Assembly (NCBI RefSeq): GCF_002843235.3
Contig: NZ_CP031123.2
Location: forward strand, 2,728,001-2,792,000
Direction of reading: 5' to 3'
Length of the DNA stretch: 64,000 nt
DNA from: Providencia huaxiensis
GTDB lineage: Bacteria; Pseudomonadota; Gammaproteobacteria; Enterobacterales; Enterobacteriaceae
Part shown: in pieces, positions 27,255 to 35,604 of the stretch
How the letters are laid out: every line of letters begins with the position of its first letter
Position numbering within the stretch: the first letter of the stretch is position 1
Translations under genes and position numbers: made by a program
The notes under the pieces: generated by a model
Seen by the model: only the letters and a program-made list of their open reading frames with translations
Told to the model about the DNA's origin: nothing
Database searches by the model: none

Positions 27255-27590
27255 ATGAAAACATTACTGCGTTTTTTACTGGTTATCGCTTGTACAATAA
27301 TTCCCCTATCTTCATTTGCTGCGGAAAAATACACTGTCGAATTAGAAATGAAAAATGGTGATCTCATCCCACGTGTTCTTGAAGTTCCCGCAAAAACGAT
27401 TATTCGAATTAAAATTACCAATACAGGCACTGAGCCCGCAGAATTTGAAAGCATTCAGTTAAGAAAAGAAAAAGTTTTAGCACCTGGAGCTAGCTCAGTT
27501 GTTGTTATCGCACCACTAAAACCCGGTACTTATTCTTTTTTTGATGACTTCCACCTTTCTCACCCCAAAGGCGAGATCATTGCGAAATAA
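27255..27590 (+). CDS. Periplasmic cupredoxin-domain protein (FtrB / EfeO N-domain type)
   Basis: A 111-residue protein with a signal peptide (about residues 1-22, ending SFA-AE) and a single cupredoxin-like domain: VELEMKNGDLIPRVLEVPAKTIIRIKITNTGTEPAEFES, recognised by PRVLEVPAKTIIRIKITNTGT, and LKPGTYSFFDDFHLSHPKGEI. It corresponds to FtrB of the FtrABCD ferrous-iron system and to the N-terminal domain of E. coli EfeO. The usual C-terminal methionine/histidine ligand set is only partly visible. Twelve nt before the permease gene. Confidence 0.85.
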   Translation: MKTLLRFLLVIACTIIPLSSFAAEKYTVELEMKNGDLIPRVLEVPAKTIIRIKITNTGTEPAEFESIQLRKEKVLAPGASSVVVIAPLKPGTYSFFDDFHLSHPKGEIIAK

Positions 27591-27601
27591 AAGGATTTAA
27601 T

Positions 27602-28435
27602 ATGGGACAAGTTCTATTTGTTGTTTGGCGTGAAAGTTTTGAGGCGCTACTTGTCATTGGCATTATTTATGCGTGGATTAAACGTCATCCTGACGCACAA
27701 AATGGTATGAAATACCTTTGGGCTGGTGTCGCTATTGGGGTTATTACCTCCATATTACTAGCACTTCTGATTTATGGCGTATTCAATGTCCTTGATGATA
27801 CAGGGCAATCACTGTTCATGATTTTTATGGAATTACTCGCCTGTATTTTGATTGTCCAAATGGTGTATTGGATGAACAAACATGGCAGCTCAATGAAATC
27901 AGAAATTGAATCAGGAATCAGCCGTAATGCCTCTCACCATAACTGGTGGGGAGCCGCACTAATTATTGCCATTGCCATCGCCCGTGAAGGGAGTGAAATA
28001 GTCGTCTTCCTATCTAGTTTTATTATGTCTTTAACCGCATCTAATGCATCGGCTTTCTTTATCGAGGTAGGTGGAGGAATTGCAATTGCAGGTCTTACAC
28101 TTTATATCTTCTTATTAACAAATCGCTTAGTTTCTTGGTCTATCTTCTTTAAAGTTACAGGGGTTATTCTATTATTCCTTGCATTATCTCTGTTGCTTAA
28201 AGGGGTCGAAGAAAGTGCAAACTTACTAATCGAATATGATTTTACTATCCCTGACTTTTTAATTTATCCCGCTTGGGATACAACTGCATTTCTCGATGAT
28301 TCTGGTATCGCTGGCAATTTTATCTCTTCTTTCTTTGCTTATCGTTCACAACCTATTTGGCTCAGCGTCATTACCTTTGTCCTTTATTGGGCTATTGTGA
28401 TCCCATTGTTTGCTCGGAGCAAAAAAAATGTCTAG
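27602..28435 (+). CDS. FTR1-family iron permease (EfeU/FtrC type)
   Basis: A 277-residue inner-membrane protein with seven hydrophobic segments. Both FTR1 iron-binding REXXE motifs are present: WRESFEALLVIG (about residues 8-19) and IAREGSEIVVFLS (about 126-138). It takes up iron from the periplasm after oxidation. AAAGGA precedes ATG 27602. The stop overlaps the next start by 8 nt. Unlike the broken efeU of E. coli K-12, the frame is intact. Confidence 0.94.
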   Translation: MGQVLFVVWRESFEALLVIGIIYAWIKRHPDAQNGMKYLWAGVAIGVITSILLALLIYGVFNVLDDTGQSLFMIFMELLACILIVQMVYWMNKHGSSMKSEIESGISRNASHHNWWGAALIIAIAIAREGSEIVVFLSSFIMSLTASNASAFFIEVGGGIAIAGLTLYIFLLTNRLVSWSIFFKVTGVILLFLALSLLLKGVEESANLLIEYDFTIPDFLIYPAWDTTAFLDDSGIAGNFISSFFAYRSQPIWLSVITFVLYWAIVIPLFARSKKNV

Positions 28436-29330
28436 CTCACTGAGACGGAATATCAAATGGATATCTTTTAGCTTAATACTCAGTGTTGCGCTGCCTACTT
28501 TAGTTCAAAGTAAAGCACTGAGATCCCCTGTGCAAACAGGGGATAACATCATTATTGCTAAAGGGGATATACCCACTCCAGAAAAATATCAACATGCAAT
28601 CCAAACCTATCTCACCTTTGCCAATACTGAGCTAGCAGAAATGGTCACGCAATTGGAATTATTGCAACAGAGTTTACAGCAAGGAAAGCTACAACAAGCT
28701 CAAACTGCATATATTCAAGCTCACCAGCACTATGAAACAGTGCGCCCAATTATTATTCTATTTGGTAATACAGATAGGACGATTAATCCAAGAGCCGATT
28801 ATTTCCTCGATAAAGAAACTGATTATCGCTTTACGGGGTTTCATCTTGTTGAGTACCAATTATTTGAGCAAAAAAATGCAAAACTTGCTTTAACCGCAAA
28901 CCAAGATTTATTACTCAAAGGGCGTGACTTACATAAACGAGTGGTAACAGAAACTATTGAAATACCAAAGCTCGTGCAAGCCTCGGCTGATTTTATTGAA
29001 ATGATCTTAGAAACGAAATTGGGTGGTAAAGAAAATATCTACAGTTTGTCTGATTTAACTGATATTGCCGCTAATTTAAAGGGATCACAAAAAATAATTG
29101 AGGTTCTTAAACCTTTTATCAAGCCAGAAACACTTGAGAGAATACAGCAGAATGAACAGCTCATTAATCAAATAATGCAGCCATATCAACTGTCAAATAC
29201 CACATATCAACCTTATAGCCAATTACAATTAAAAGACAAAATGGCGCTTTATTCATTACTCACTCAGCAAGCTGAAACCTTAGCGAAATTACGTGCTGAG
29301 CTCGATGTCGATGTTTACTATAAATATTAA
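28428..29330 (+). CDS. EfeO-type imelysin/M75-domain protein without cupredoxin domain
   Basis: A 300-residue periplasmic protein. After a signal sequence (LILSVALPTLVQSKA) comes the EfeM/EfeO imelysin domain: KYQHAIQTYLTFANTELAEMV, PTQ-like helix pairs, PRADYFLDKETDYRFTGFH and the metal-binding HXXE motif HLVEYQLFE (about residues 144-152). E. coli EfeO fuses this to an N-terminal cupredoxin; here the cupredoxin is a separate upstream gene. ATG 28428 is preferred to the TTG at 28410. It overlaps the permease stop, so translation is probably coupled. Confidence 0.9.
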   Translation: MSSSLRRNIKWISFSLILSVALPTLVQSKALRSPVQTGDNIIIAKGDIPTPEKYQHAIQTYLTFANTELAEMVTQLELLQQSLQQGKLQQAQTAYIQAHQHYETVRPIIILFGNTDRTINPRADYFLDKETDYRFTGFHLVEYQLFEQKNAKLALTANQDLLLKGRDLHKRVVTETIEIPKLVQASADFIEMILETKLGGKENIYSLSDLTDIAANLKGSQKIIEVLKPFIKPETLERIQQNEQLINQIMQPYQLSNTTYQPYSQLQLKDKMALYSLLTQQAETLAKLRAELDVDVYYKY

Positions 29331-29341
29331 GGCATATATTT

Positions 29342-30616
29342 ATGCAAGCTAAACTAAGAAGTATATTGCAAACCAACGGAATGTCTCGGCGTAATGCCCT
29401 AAAAATGCTCGCTATTAGTAGCGCAGTTTTAGCAGCTCCAACATTAAAAGCTCAAGGGAAAATAGCTAATTGCCAACTCACCTATAACAAAGCAATCAAT
29501 TACCTTGGGCTTAACCAAGCCGGTGTTTTAACGCCTGAACCCAAAAATGCCAGCTTTATTGCATTTAATATTACAGCGAATTCTGTTGAACAATTACAAA
29601 CTGTTTTTACTTTACTGACCCAGCGTATTGCTCACTTAACTCAATCCCAAATAGAGCCGTCAATCAATAACGATAAGATCCCTCCGGCAGAGTCAGGTAT
29701 TCTTGGGACACAACAACAACCCGACTCACTAACTATCACCGTTGCTTTAGGAAATTCTCTTTTTGATAACCGGTTCGGCTTAAATAAAATTAAGCCTAAA
29801 CATCTTAGTGAAATGACCAGTTTCCCTAACGATCGACTAGAACAAAAATGGTGTGGTGGTGATCTCCTTCTGCAAATATGTGCGAATAGCCAAGAAAGCG
29901 TTATCTATGCATTACGTGACATCCTACGTCATATTTCGCCATACAGCTTTCCTCTCTGGAAAATAGATGGCTTCTTACCTGCACGGGATATTGATAACCA
30001 CTCAACTCCTATCAACCTTTTTGGTTTTAAGGATGGAACAGGAAATGCGCCTGCCGATGATAATTCGTTAATGAACGAATTAATATGGATAACAAAAGGT
30101 AGCCAAGAACCATCTTGGTGCGACGGAGGGACATACCAAGCAGTACGTCTTATTCGTTTTAATTTAGAGTTTTGGGATAGAACACCATTAGAAGATCAAG
30201 AAAATGATTTTGGTCGGCATAAAGACTCAGGGGCTCCAATCGGCATGAAAAATGAGCATGATGATCCTAAATTTGGCGAAGATCCCCATGGTGACCGTAT
30301 TTTATTTGATTCCCATATGCGTCGTGCAGAGCCTCGTAATCCTGAACGTTATACCGCAAAACTGAGGCGTAGAAGTTACAGCTATTCACTCGGGCTGACC
30401 GAAACTGGGGCCCTCGATATGGGGTTGATTTTCGTCTCTTTTCAGCAAAATTTAAAAACAGGCTTTATTGACACTCAAAAACGTCTCAATGGCGAACCAC
30501 TTGAACGTTATATCAAACCTTTTGGTGGTGGATACTATTTTGTATTACCAGGAGTCGAATCAGCACAAGACACCCTTGCTGAAAAAATGTTTACGGCTTT
30601 AAAACAAACCGAGTGA
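29342..30616 (+). CDS. efeB: Deferrochelatase/DyP-type peroxidase EfeB
   Basis: A 424-residue heme peroxidase with a Tat signal (SRRNALKMLAISSAVLAAP, about residues 16-34). The DyP motif GXXDG is GFKDGTGN (about 229-236), and ENDFGRHKDSGAPIG (about 289-303) carries the proximal histidine. EfeB oxidises ferrous iron or extracts iron from heme in the periplasm. AAGG lies upstream of ATG 29342, 11 nt after the M75 gene. It closes the operon; a strong terminator follows. Confidence 0.95.
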   Translation: MQAKLRSILQTNGMSRRNALKMLAISSAVLAAPTLKAQGKIANCQLTYNKAINYLGLNQAGVLTPEPKNASFIAFNITANSVEQLQTVFTLLTQRIAHLTQSQIEPSINNDKIPPAESGILGTQQQPDSLTITVALGNSLFDNRFGLNKIKPKHLSEMTSFPNDRLEQKWCGGDLLLQICANSQESVIYALRDILRHISPYSFPLWKIDGFLPARDIDNHSTPINLFGFKDGTGNAPADDNSLMNELIWITKGSQEPSWCDGGTYQAVRLIRFNLEFWDRTPLEDQENDFGRHKDSGAPIGMKNEHDDPKFGEDPHGDRILFDSHMRRAEPRNPERYTAKLRRRSYSYSLGLTETGALDMGLIFVSFQQNLKTGFIDTQKRLNGEPLERYIKPFGGGYYFVLPGVESAQDTLAEKMFTALKQTE

Positions 30617-30631
30617 TGATACTGATAAAAT

Positions 30632-30663
30632 AAAGCCCCTATTACACTTTCTATAGGGGCTTT
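30632..30663. terminator. Terminator after efeB
   Basis: AAAGCCCCTAT (30632-30642) and ATAGGGGCTTT (30653-30663), an 11-bp perfect stem with A and T flanks. It lies between efeB and the convergent VWA gene and can work both ways. Confidence 0.85.
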
Positions 30664-30732
30664 ACTCAGAGCGATATCATCAATTATTCAACATGTTAAT
30701 TAATAAAATGCCCTCTAGATTTGTATTCATTA

Positions 30733-31467
30733 TTATTTTTTACGTTCATTCACATCCGCTTCGACTTCTTGCTTCCAGTCCTCTGATATTGGCGCAGACA
30801 TTTGTTTAGCTTCCACCGCTTTATTTACAGCACGATAAGCCTTATCGTATCCAGTCCCATCTTGGACATAACCCGTGGCATTTGAACTTTTAATTCCAAT
30901 ATTTTCAGCTTCAGAAATGGCATCAATATTGGCACCTAAGAAAATAAAATCCCATTTGTCTTCTGTTTCTGCTGACTTAATCATCGCTTTAATTTTTGCT
31001 TGGGAATACTTACGGCTACTATTTTCTTGCCCATCGGTAATGATTACAAAAAGAACATTATTATTTTTAGTAACTTTTCTATTTTCTTGCATTTTTTCAA
31101 TGCCTTCTCCTATTGCGTCCAATAATGCGGTATAGCCACCAACAGGATAATCATCAAGCGTTAGATTAGAAACTTTTTCAATGGGTTCTCTATTATGGAG
31201 TAAACTTGTTTTATCATTAAATAAAATAGTTGTAATGTAGGTCTTTGCTTTTTTTCCTTTATTTTCAGTCAATACACTATTATATCCACCGATTGTATCA
31301 GTCTCGAAACCTGACATTGAGCCACTTTTATCAAGAATGAATACTAAATCCAAAACATCAGGATCTTTTTTGGTATCAATAATAGTTGTACTGCTAGCGA
31401 CAGAAGAAAATAAAAACAAAAATACAGCTGATATGACGGTGAAAACAGATTGTATGGATAAATTCAT
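30733..31467 (-). CDS. Secreted von Willebrand factor A domain protein
   Basis: A 244-residue protein with a signal peptide (ending about SVASSTT) and one VWA domain. The MIDAS metal site is complete: DKSGSM (DXSXS, about residues 46-51), the threonine in GGYTALLDAIG, and ITDGQENSS. The domain resembles bacterial VWA proteins used as protein-protein scaffolds. The short C-terminal tail is charged. ATG 31467 has AAGGA at good spacing and is preferred over 31506. It lies 186 bp after the lipoprotein gene on the same strand. Partner and role are unknown. Confidence 0.85.
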   Translation of the reverse strand: MNLSIQSVFTVISAVFLFLFSSVASSTTIIDTKKDPDVLDLVFILDKSGSMSGFETDTIGGYNSVLTENKGKKAKTYITTILFNDKTSLLHNREPIEKVSNLTLDDYPVGGYTALLDAIGEGIEKMQENRKVTKNNNVLFVIITDGQENSSRKYSQAKIKAMIKSAETEDKWDFIFLGANIDAISEAENIGIKSSNATGYVQDGTGYDKAYRAVNKAVEAKQMSAPISEDWKQEVEADVNERKK

Positions 31468-31653
31468 CGCCGAGTTCCTTGGTGAGGTTAATAAAAATAT
31501 AACCATCTCAATCTCGCTTTTTCACCAAATATTTCAAATAAGATTACTCTGTATACTTAATAAGCATTTTCTTAATTAATTTCAAAAAACCACTATTACA
31601 TAAAAATAATATTTTTATATCAATACACAAAAAAGTAAATATACTTAAAATGG

Positions 31654-32550
31654 TTACTCTTTCAACCAAATACCATTTTCTCTAAGTATGTTAATTTCTT
31701 GAATAAAATTATTATACTTTATATTTTCAGCGACAGAGCTTGACGAAGCGCTTCGAGACTGTTCAAGTACTAATTCTGTGATAGCATAGTGAAATTCTTG
31801 GTTTAATTTTTTATGAATATCAACATCATCGGTATTTTTTAATCGTGTAACCAACTGAATTAATTTTTCGGCTTTTACCTGTACATCTGGATTATCAAAA
31901 ATAACTGTTGGAACTTCATACATAAATAGCATATTGATAGAGTCTAAAGTTTTATGACTAGCAGGATCCTGCAATAAGCTTTGACCATATTCATTATCTA
32001 AATAGGTAACTAATTCTTGTTTATCAAAGCACTTAGATTTAATATTTCCATCTAATTTATCATCATAAAGTGTAATTGAATCAGGAAAGCTTTCACCCAC
32101 AGGGTAGCTACACCTGAATATATTTGCATCAATAAGCGTCGCGTTGGAACTGCGAGCGGGTAGTTCAAGCTCATGCCCATTAATTGTAATGGGGTAGCTC
32201 GCAGGCTTAAACTTATCTTCTTGGCCATCGACGGCATAGACTTCAGATAATGTGTAATAAACAAAATTATTTGGGTTAATAATACCACCAGAGTTATTTT
32301 CAAAAACAAAAAAATCTGTCACATGACCTTCATCACTTTTTAACTGGTGTAACCCACTAGAAAGTAAAACAACCCCTTTATCATCTGGTAAAACGTCATA
32401 ATCTTTACCATCTAGCGTAAACGTAATAGTGTTTTCACTTGGATTACTATAATAAAATTTGCCTTTACCACTTAAAAGATCCATATCATCACAAGCGGAA
32501 AGTAACATAACTGCAGAGACAATACAGCTATATTTTAGTATAGTATTCAT
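31654..32550 (-). CDS. Lipoprotein of unknown function
   Basis: A 298-residue protein with a lipoprotein signal, lipobox LLSAC (cysteine about residue 20) followed by DDMD. The aspartate at +2 in enterobacteria usually signals retention in the inner membrane. The body includes an Ig-like N-terminal part (KGKFYYSNPSENTITFTLDGKDYDVL) and a helical C-terminal part; I recognise no family. Two further cysteines (FRCSY and SKCFD) may form a disulfide. It lies upstream of the VWA gene on the same strand; a functional link is possible. Confidence 0.7.
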   Translation of the reverse strand: MNTILKYSCIVSAVMLLSACDDMDLLSGKGKFYYSNPSENTITFTLDGKDYDVLPDDKGVVLLSSGLHQLKSDEGHVTDFFVFENNSGGIINPNNFVYYTLSEVYAVDGQEDKFKPASYPITINGHELELPARSSNATLIDANIFRCSYPVGESFPDSITLYDDKLDGNIKSKCFDKQELVTYLDNEYGQSLLQDPASHKTLDSINMLFMYEVPTVIFDNPDVQVKAEKLIQLVTRLKNTDDVDIHKKLNQEFHYAITELVLEQSRSASSSSVAENIKYNNFIQEINILRENGIWLKE

Positions 32551-32716
32551 AATGTTATTCCAAAGCTTTTTAAAATTAATTTATTAACTAAAAACACCAG
32601 AGCTATCCATGATGCTCTTTAACATATTATTGTCGATATTAGAAACCATTATTCAGTTATTCGAATAAAATAACTTTACGATAAATGCGATAATAACCAA
32701 ACTTAGTGGATATATC

Positions 32717-33643
32717 TCATACGTTATTTTCACGCAATACTTTTAACAATACCTGAAAAACCTCATCCATTAATGGTGTTGTTTGCTGGCTATTGCGAAT
32801 TAAAGCGACTGTACGCGTTAACTCAGGTTGTTGTAATTGCAAAACTTTCAATTCAGGGTCACGTAAATGTACAGTATAAAGCTGTGGTAAAATAGCAATT
32901 GCTAATTTCGAACGAACTAAGCCATATAAGGTTTCAATATAATCTACTTGATAACGAATATTTAATTTTAGTCGGTGACTTTCCACCGTAGCAGCAACTA
33001 AACGTTGAATATTTCCTTTCGAAAATACGGCAATATCACGATTATTTAGCAATTTCCACGGCAAGTGAAACGCATTAACAGATACAGGGTCATCATGATG
33101 AATAACGGCAACAAAAGGGTCATCCTGCAATGGAAAGATATTTAAATTTTGAGGCACTGAGCTATCTAACACACCAATGCCAAAATCAATTTCATGATTG
33201 ATAAGCTTTTCCACCAAAGCGTCATTCGTTTGGTCATAAAATTCAATATTAAGCCTCGGAAAATATTGAGTTAATAATTCAGGTACTGCTGGAAATAACA
33301 AAGAACTTACGGAAGGAACTAACCCAATACGTAATGTACCATCCCCTCCCTCTACGATGATTTTCTGAATTTCACTAAATGCACGGTGAGAAACACTCAG
33401 AATTTGCTGTGCATATGGCAAAATTGCAGCGCCTAGCTCCGTTAATGTTACGGATGAAGCGGTGCGATTAATTAACTTTCCTCCAATAACCGTTTCTATT
33501 TGCCGCAAAGCACTACTCAAAGCAGGTTGGCTCACCGCTAGACGATTTGCTGTCTCGGTAAAATGACGCAGTTTTGCTAATGTCACAAAATACTGCAGTT
33601 GTTTGAGCGTGAGTGCTGGCAGTCTCTGCCAAGGTTCTATCAT
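32717..33643 (-). CDS. LysR-type regulator divergent from ade
   Basis: A 308-residue LysR protein. The N-terminal helix-turn-helix is TLKQLQYFVTLAKLRHFTETANRLAVSQPALSSALRQIE, recognised by TETANRLAVSQPALSSALRQIE (about residues 30-51). The rest is a substrate-binding-type effector domain. It is divergent from ade with a 144-bp gap that contains a 17-bp inverted repeat and a PurR box, so it probably controls adenine deaminase and permease. The effector is unknown. Confidence 0.9.
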   Translation of the reverse strand: MIEPWQRLPALTLKQLQYFVTLAKLRHFTETANRLAVSQPALSSALRQIETVIGGKLINRTASSVTLTELGAAILPYAQQILSVSHRAFSEIQKIIVEGGDGTLRIGLVPSVSSLLFPAVPELLTQYFPRLNIEFYDQTNDALVEKLINHEIDFGIGVLDSSVPQNLNIFPLQDDPFVAVIHHDDPVSVNAFHLPWKLLNNRDIAVFSKGNIQRLVAATVESHRLKLNIRYQVDYIETLYGLVRSKLAIAILPQLYTVHLRDPELKVLQLQQPELTRTVALIRNSQQTTPLMDEVFQVLLKVLRENNV

Positions 33644-33709
33644 AATAATGTACTTTTATTTTTATTGGGTTAGCCAATATATCTGTTCATTATAACCATT
33701 TCTTATCGC

Positions 33710-33726
33710 ATGATAAATTTTATCAT
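33710..33726 (+). promoter_or_regulatory. Inverted repeat in the LysR/ade divergent promoter
   Basis: ATGATAAA-T-TTTATCAT, perfect 8-bp arms about one base. It lies between the divergent LysR and ade starts and is a candidate LysR binding site. Confidence 0.55.
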
Positions 33727-33728
33727 CT

Positions 33729-33744
33729 TGGCAAACGTTTGCGT
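33729..33744 (+). promoter_or_regulatory. PurR box upstream of ade
   Basis: TGGCAAACGTTTGCGT matches ANGCAANCGNTTNCNT at all fixed positions but the first. It ends 43 bp before the chosen ade start and shows that the longer frame from 33710 is not the true start. Confidence 0.8.
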
Positions 33745-33787
33745 TGCTCATAAAGTAACAGTCATAAACTGTAGCAATGGTAACTTT

Positions 33788-35563
33788 ATGTGCATAACAA
33801 AACAAAATAGGCGTCATGTCATTCAATCCGCTAAAGGTGAAAAGCCTTTTGACCTTTTACTCGCTAATGCCAATATTGTCGATATGGTCACAGGTGAAGT
33901 TCGCCTTGCAGATATCGGGATAACCGGCAACCTAATTGCTAGCGTTCACCCTACAGGAACTCGTAGTGATGCAAATGAAACCCATGATTTATCTGGCTAT
34001 TTCATTTCACCCGGCTTAATAGACACTCACGTCCATTTAGAAAGCTCACACTTACCCCCTGTTCGTTATGCAGAAATAGTTCTAGCCCAAGGAACAACAG
34101 CTGTCTTTTGGGATCCCCATGAACTTGCCAATGTATTAGGTTTAGAAGGTGTACGTTATGCTATTGATTCTAGCCGAAATTTGCCGCTAGATGTTATGGT
34201 TGCAGCCCCTTCATCAGTGCCATCAACACCTGGCTTAGAAATGTCTGGTGCGGATTTTGCTGGGAATGAAATGTCAACCATGCTGAGTTGGCCGGAAGTC
34301 CGCGGTGTGGCTGAAGTTATGGATATGTTTGGTGTGCTCCATGGCAGTGATAGAATGGAAGAAATTTTAAATGCAGGAATTACATCAGGCAAACTTATAG
34401 AAGGCCATGCAAGAGGTTTAAAAGGGGCTGATCTCCAAGCTTATCTGGCGGCTGGCGTCACCTCTGATCATGAATTAACTTCGGCTGAAGATGCCCTTGA
34501 AAAGCTGCGTGCAGGTCTTACGTTAGAAATTCGAGGCTCACATCCTTATCTCCTTCCCGATATTGTTGCCGCATTAAAATCTTTACCTCATTTATCATCA
34601 CAAATTACGGTATGTACAGATGATGTGCCACCCGACATGTTGATTGAAAAAGGTGGAATTATTGCGTTGCTAAACCTTTTAATCGAGCATGGAATGCCGG
34701 CAACTGACGTACTGCGCTTTGCCACATTCAATGCGGCAATACGCCTACAACGCCATGACCTTGGCCTGATTGCTGCGGGGAGAAAAGCAAATTTAGTCAT
34801 TTTCGATTCATTGGAAATATTAAGAGCACAAGCGGTGTATGTATCAGGGCAAAAAATTGCAGAAAACAACCAACTTATTAATGCGTTAAGTATCCCTGAT
34901 AATATTTTACCACCACGCGATACCATGCGACTTTCGCCAATAACCCCAAATGATTGCACATTAAAAATTGATGGAATCAATAATGGTAGTGCGCGTTTAC
35001 GTCACATTCGTGGAGCACGCTTTACCCAGTGGGGAGAAATTGACGTACAAATCAAAAATAGCGTGGTACAACTGCCGAATAATTTCAGTCTTATTCGAGT
35101 TCAGCACCGTCACGGCCGCCACGATGCTTTACCTCAAATAGCCTTACTTGAGGGCTGGGGGGAATTACGCGGAGCCATTGCAACTAGCTATTCACACGAT
35201 TCACATAACCTCGTTGTGCTTGGTCGTGATCCTGATGATATGGCCACTGCCGCTAATTTATTAATCGAAAGTGGTGGAGGTATGGCGTTAGTACAAAATA
35301 GCAAGGTTTTAGCTCATGTCGCTATGCCAATTGCCGGTATGTTATCTGATTTACCCGCAACTGAACTGGCCGCTCAATTTCGTCAATTACGTGAATTAAG
35401 TAGTCAAATCGCAGATTGGGAGCCGCCATATCGAGTCTTTAAAGCCATTGAAGGAACTTGTCTTGCATGCAATGCGGGACCGCATTTAACTGATTTAGGA
35501 TTAACTGATGGAACAACGCGTCAAATCGTTAACGCAATCATCCATACTGTTAAGCATGCCTAG
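33788..35563 (+). CDS. ade: Adenine deaminase
   Basis: A 591-residue amidohydrolase that converts adenine to hypoxanthine and ammonia. The metal-binding motif is GLIDTHVHLESS (about residues 75-86), followed by TTAVFWDPHELANVLG, the histidine segments GHARGLKG and TSDHELTSAED, and CTDDVPPDM (about 278-286, catalytic aspartate). The C-terminal adenine-deaminase domain shows SYSHDSHNLVVLGRDPDDMA. ATG 33788 is chosen over 33710 because the longer version would translate through a LysR-type repeat and a PurR box; its Shine-Dalgarno is weak, so nearby starts are possible. The permease gene follows 41 bp downstream. Confidence 0.93.
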   Translation: MCITKQNRRHVIQSAKGEKPFDLLLANANIVDMVTGEVRLADIGITGNLIASVHPTGTRSDANETHDLSGYFISPGLIDTHVHLESSHLPPVRYAEIVLAQGTTAVFWDPHELANVLGLEGVRYAIDSSRNLPLDVMVAAPSSVPSTPGLEMSGADFAGNEMSTMLSWPEVRGVAEVMDMFGVLHGSDRMEEILNAGITSGKLIEGHARGLKGADLQAYLAAGVTSDHELTSAEDALEKLRAGLTLEIRGSHPYLLPDIVAALKSLPHLSSQITVCTDDVPPDMLIEKGGIIALLNLLIEHGMPATDVLRFATFNAAIRLQRHDLGLIAAGRKANLVIFDSLEILRAQAVYVSGQKIAENNQLINALSIPDNILPPRDTMRLSPITPNDCTLKIDGINNGSARLRHIRGARFTQWGEIDVQIKNSVVQLPNNFSLIRVQHRHGRHDALPQIALLEGWGELRGAIATSYSHDSHNLVVLGRDPDDMATAANLLIESGGGMALVQNSKVLAHVAMPIAGMLSDLPATELAAQFRQLRELSSQIADWEPPYRVFKAIEGTCLACNAGPHLTDLGLTDGTTRQIVNAIIHTVKHA

Positions 35564-35604
35564 AAAACTATAAATATCAAAAATAATAATAGGAGAGCCA
35601 ATTA

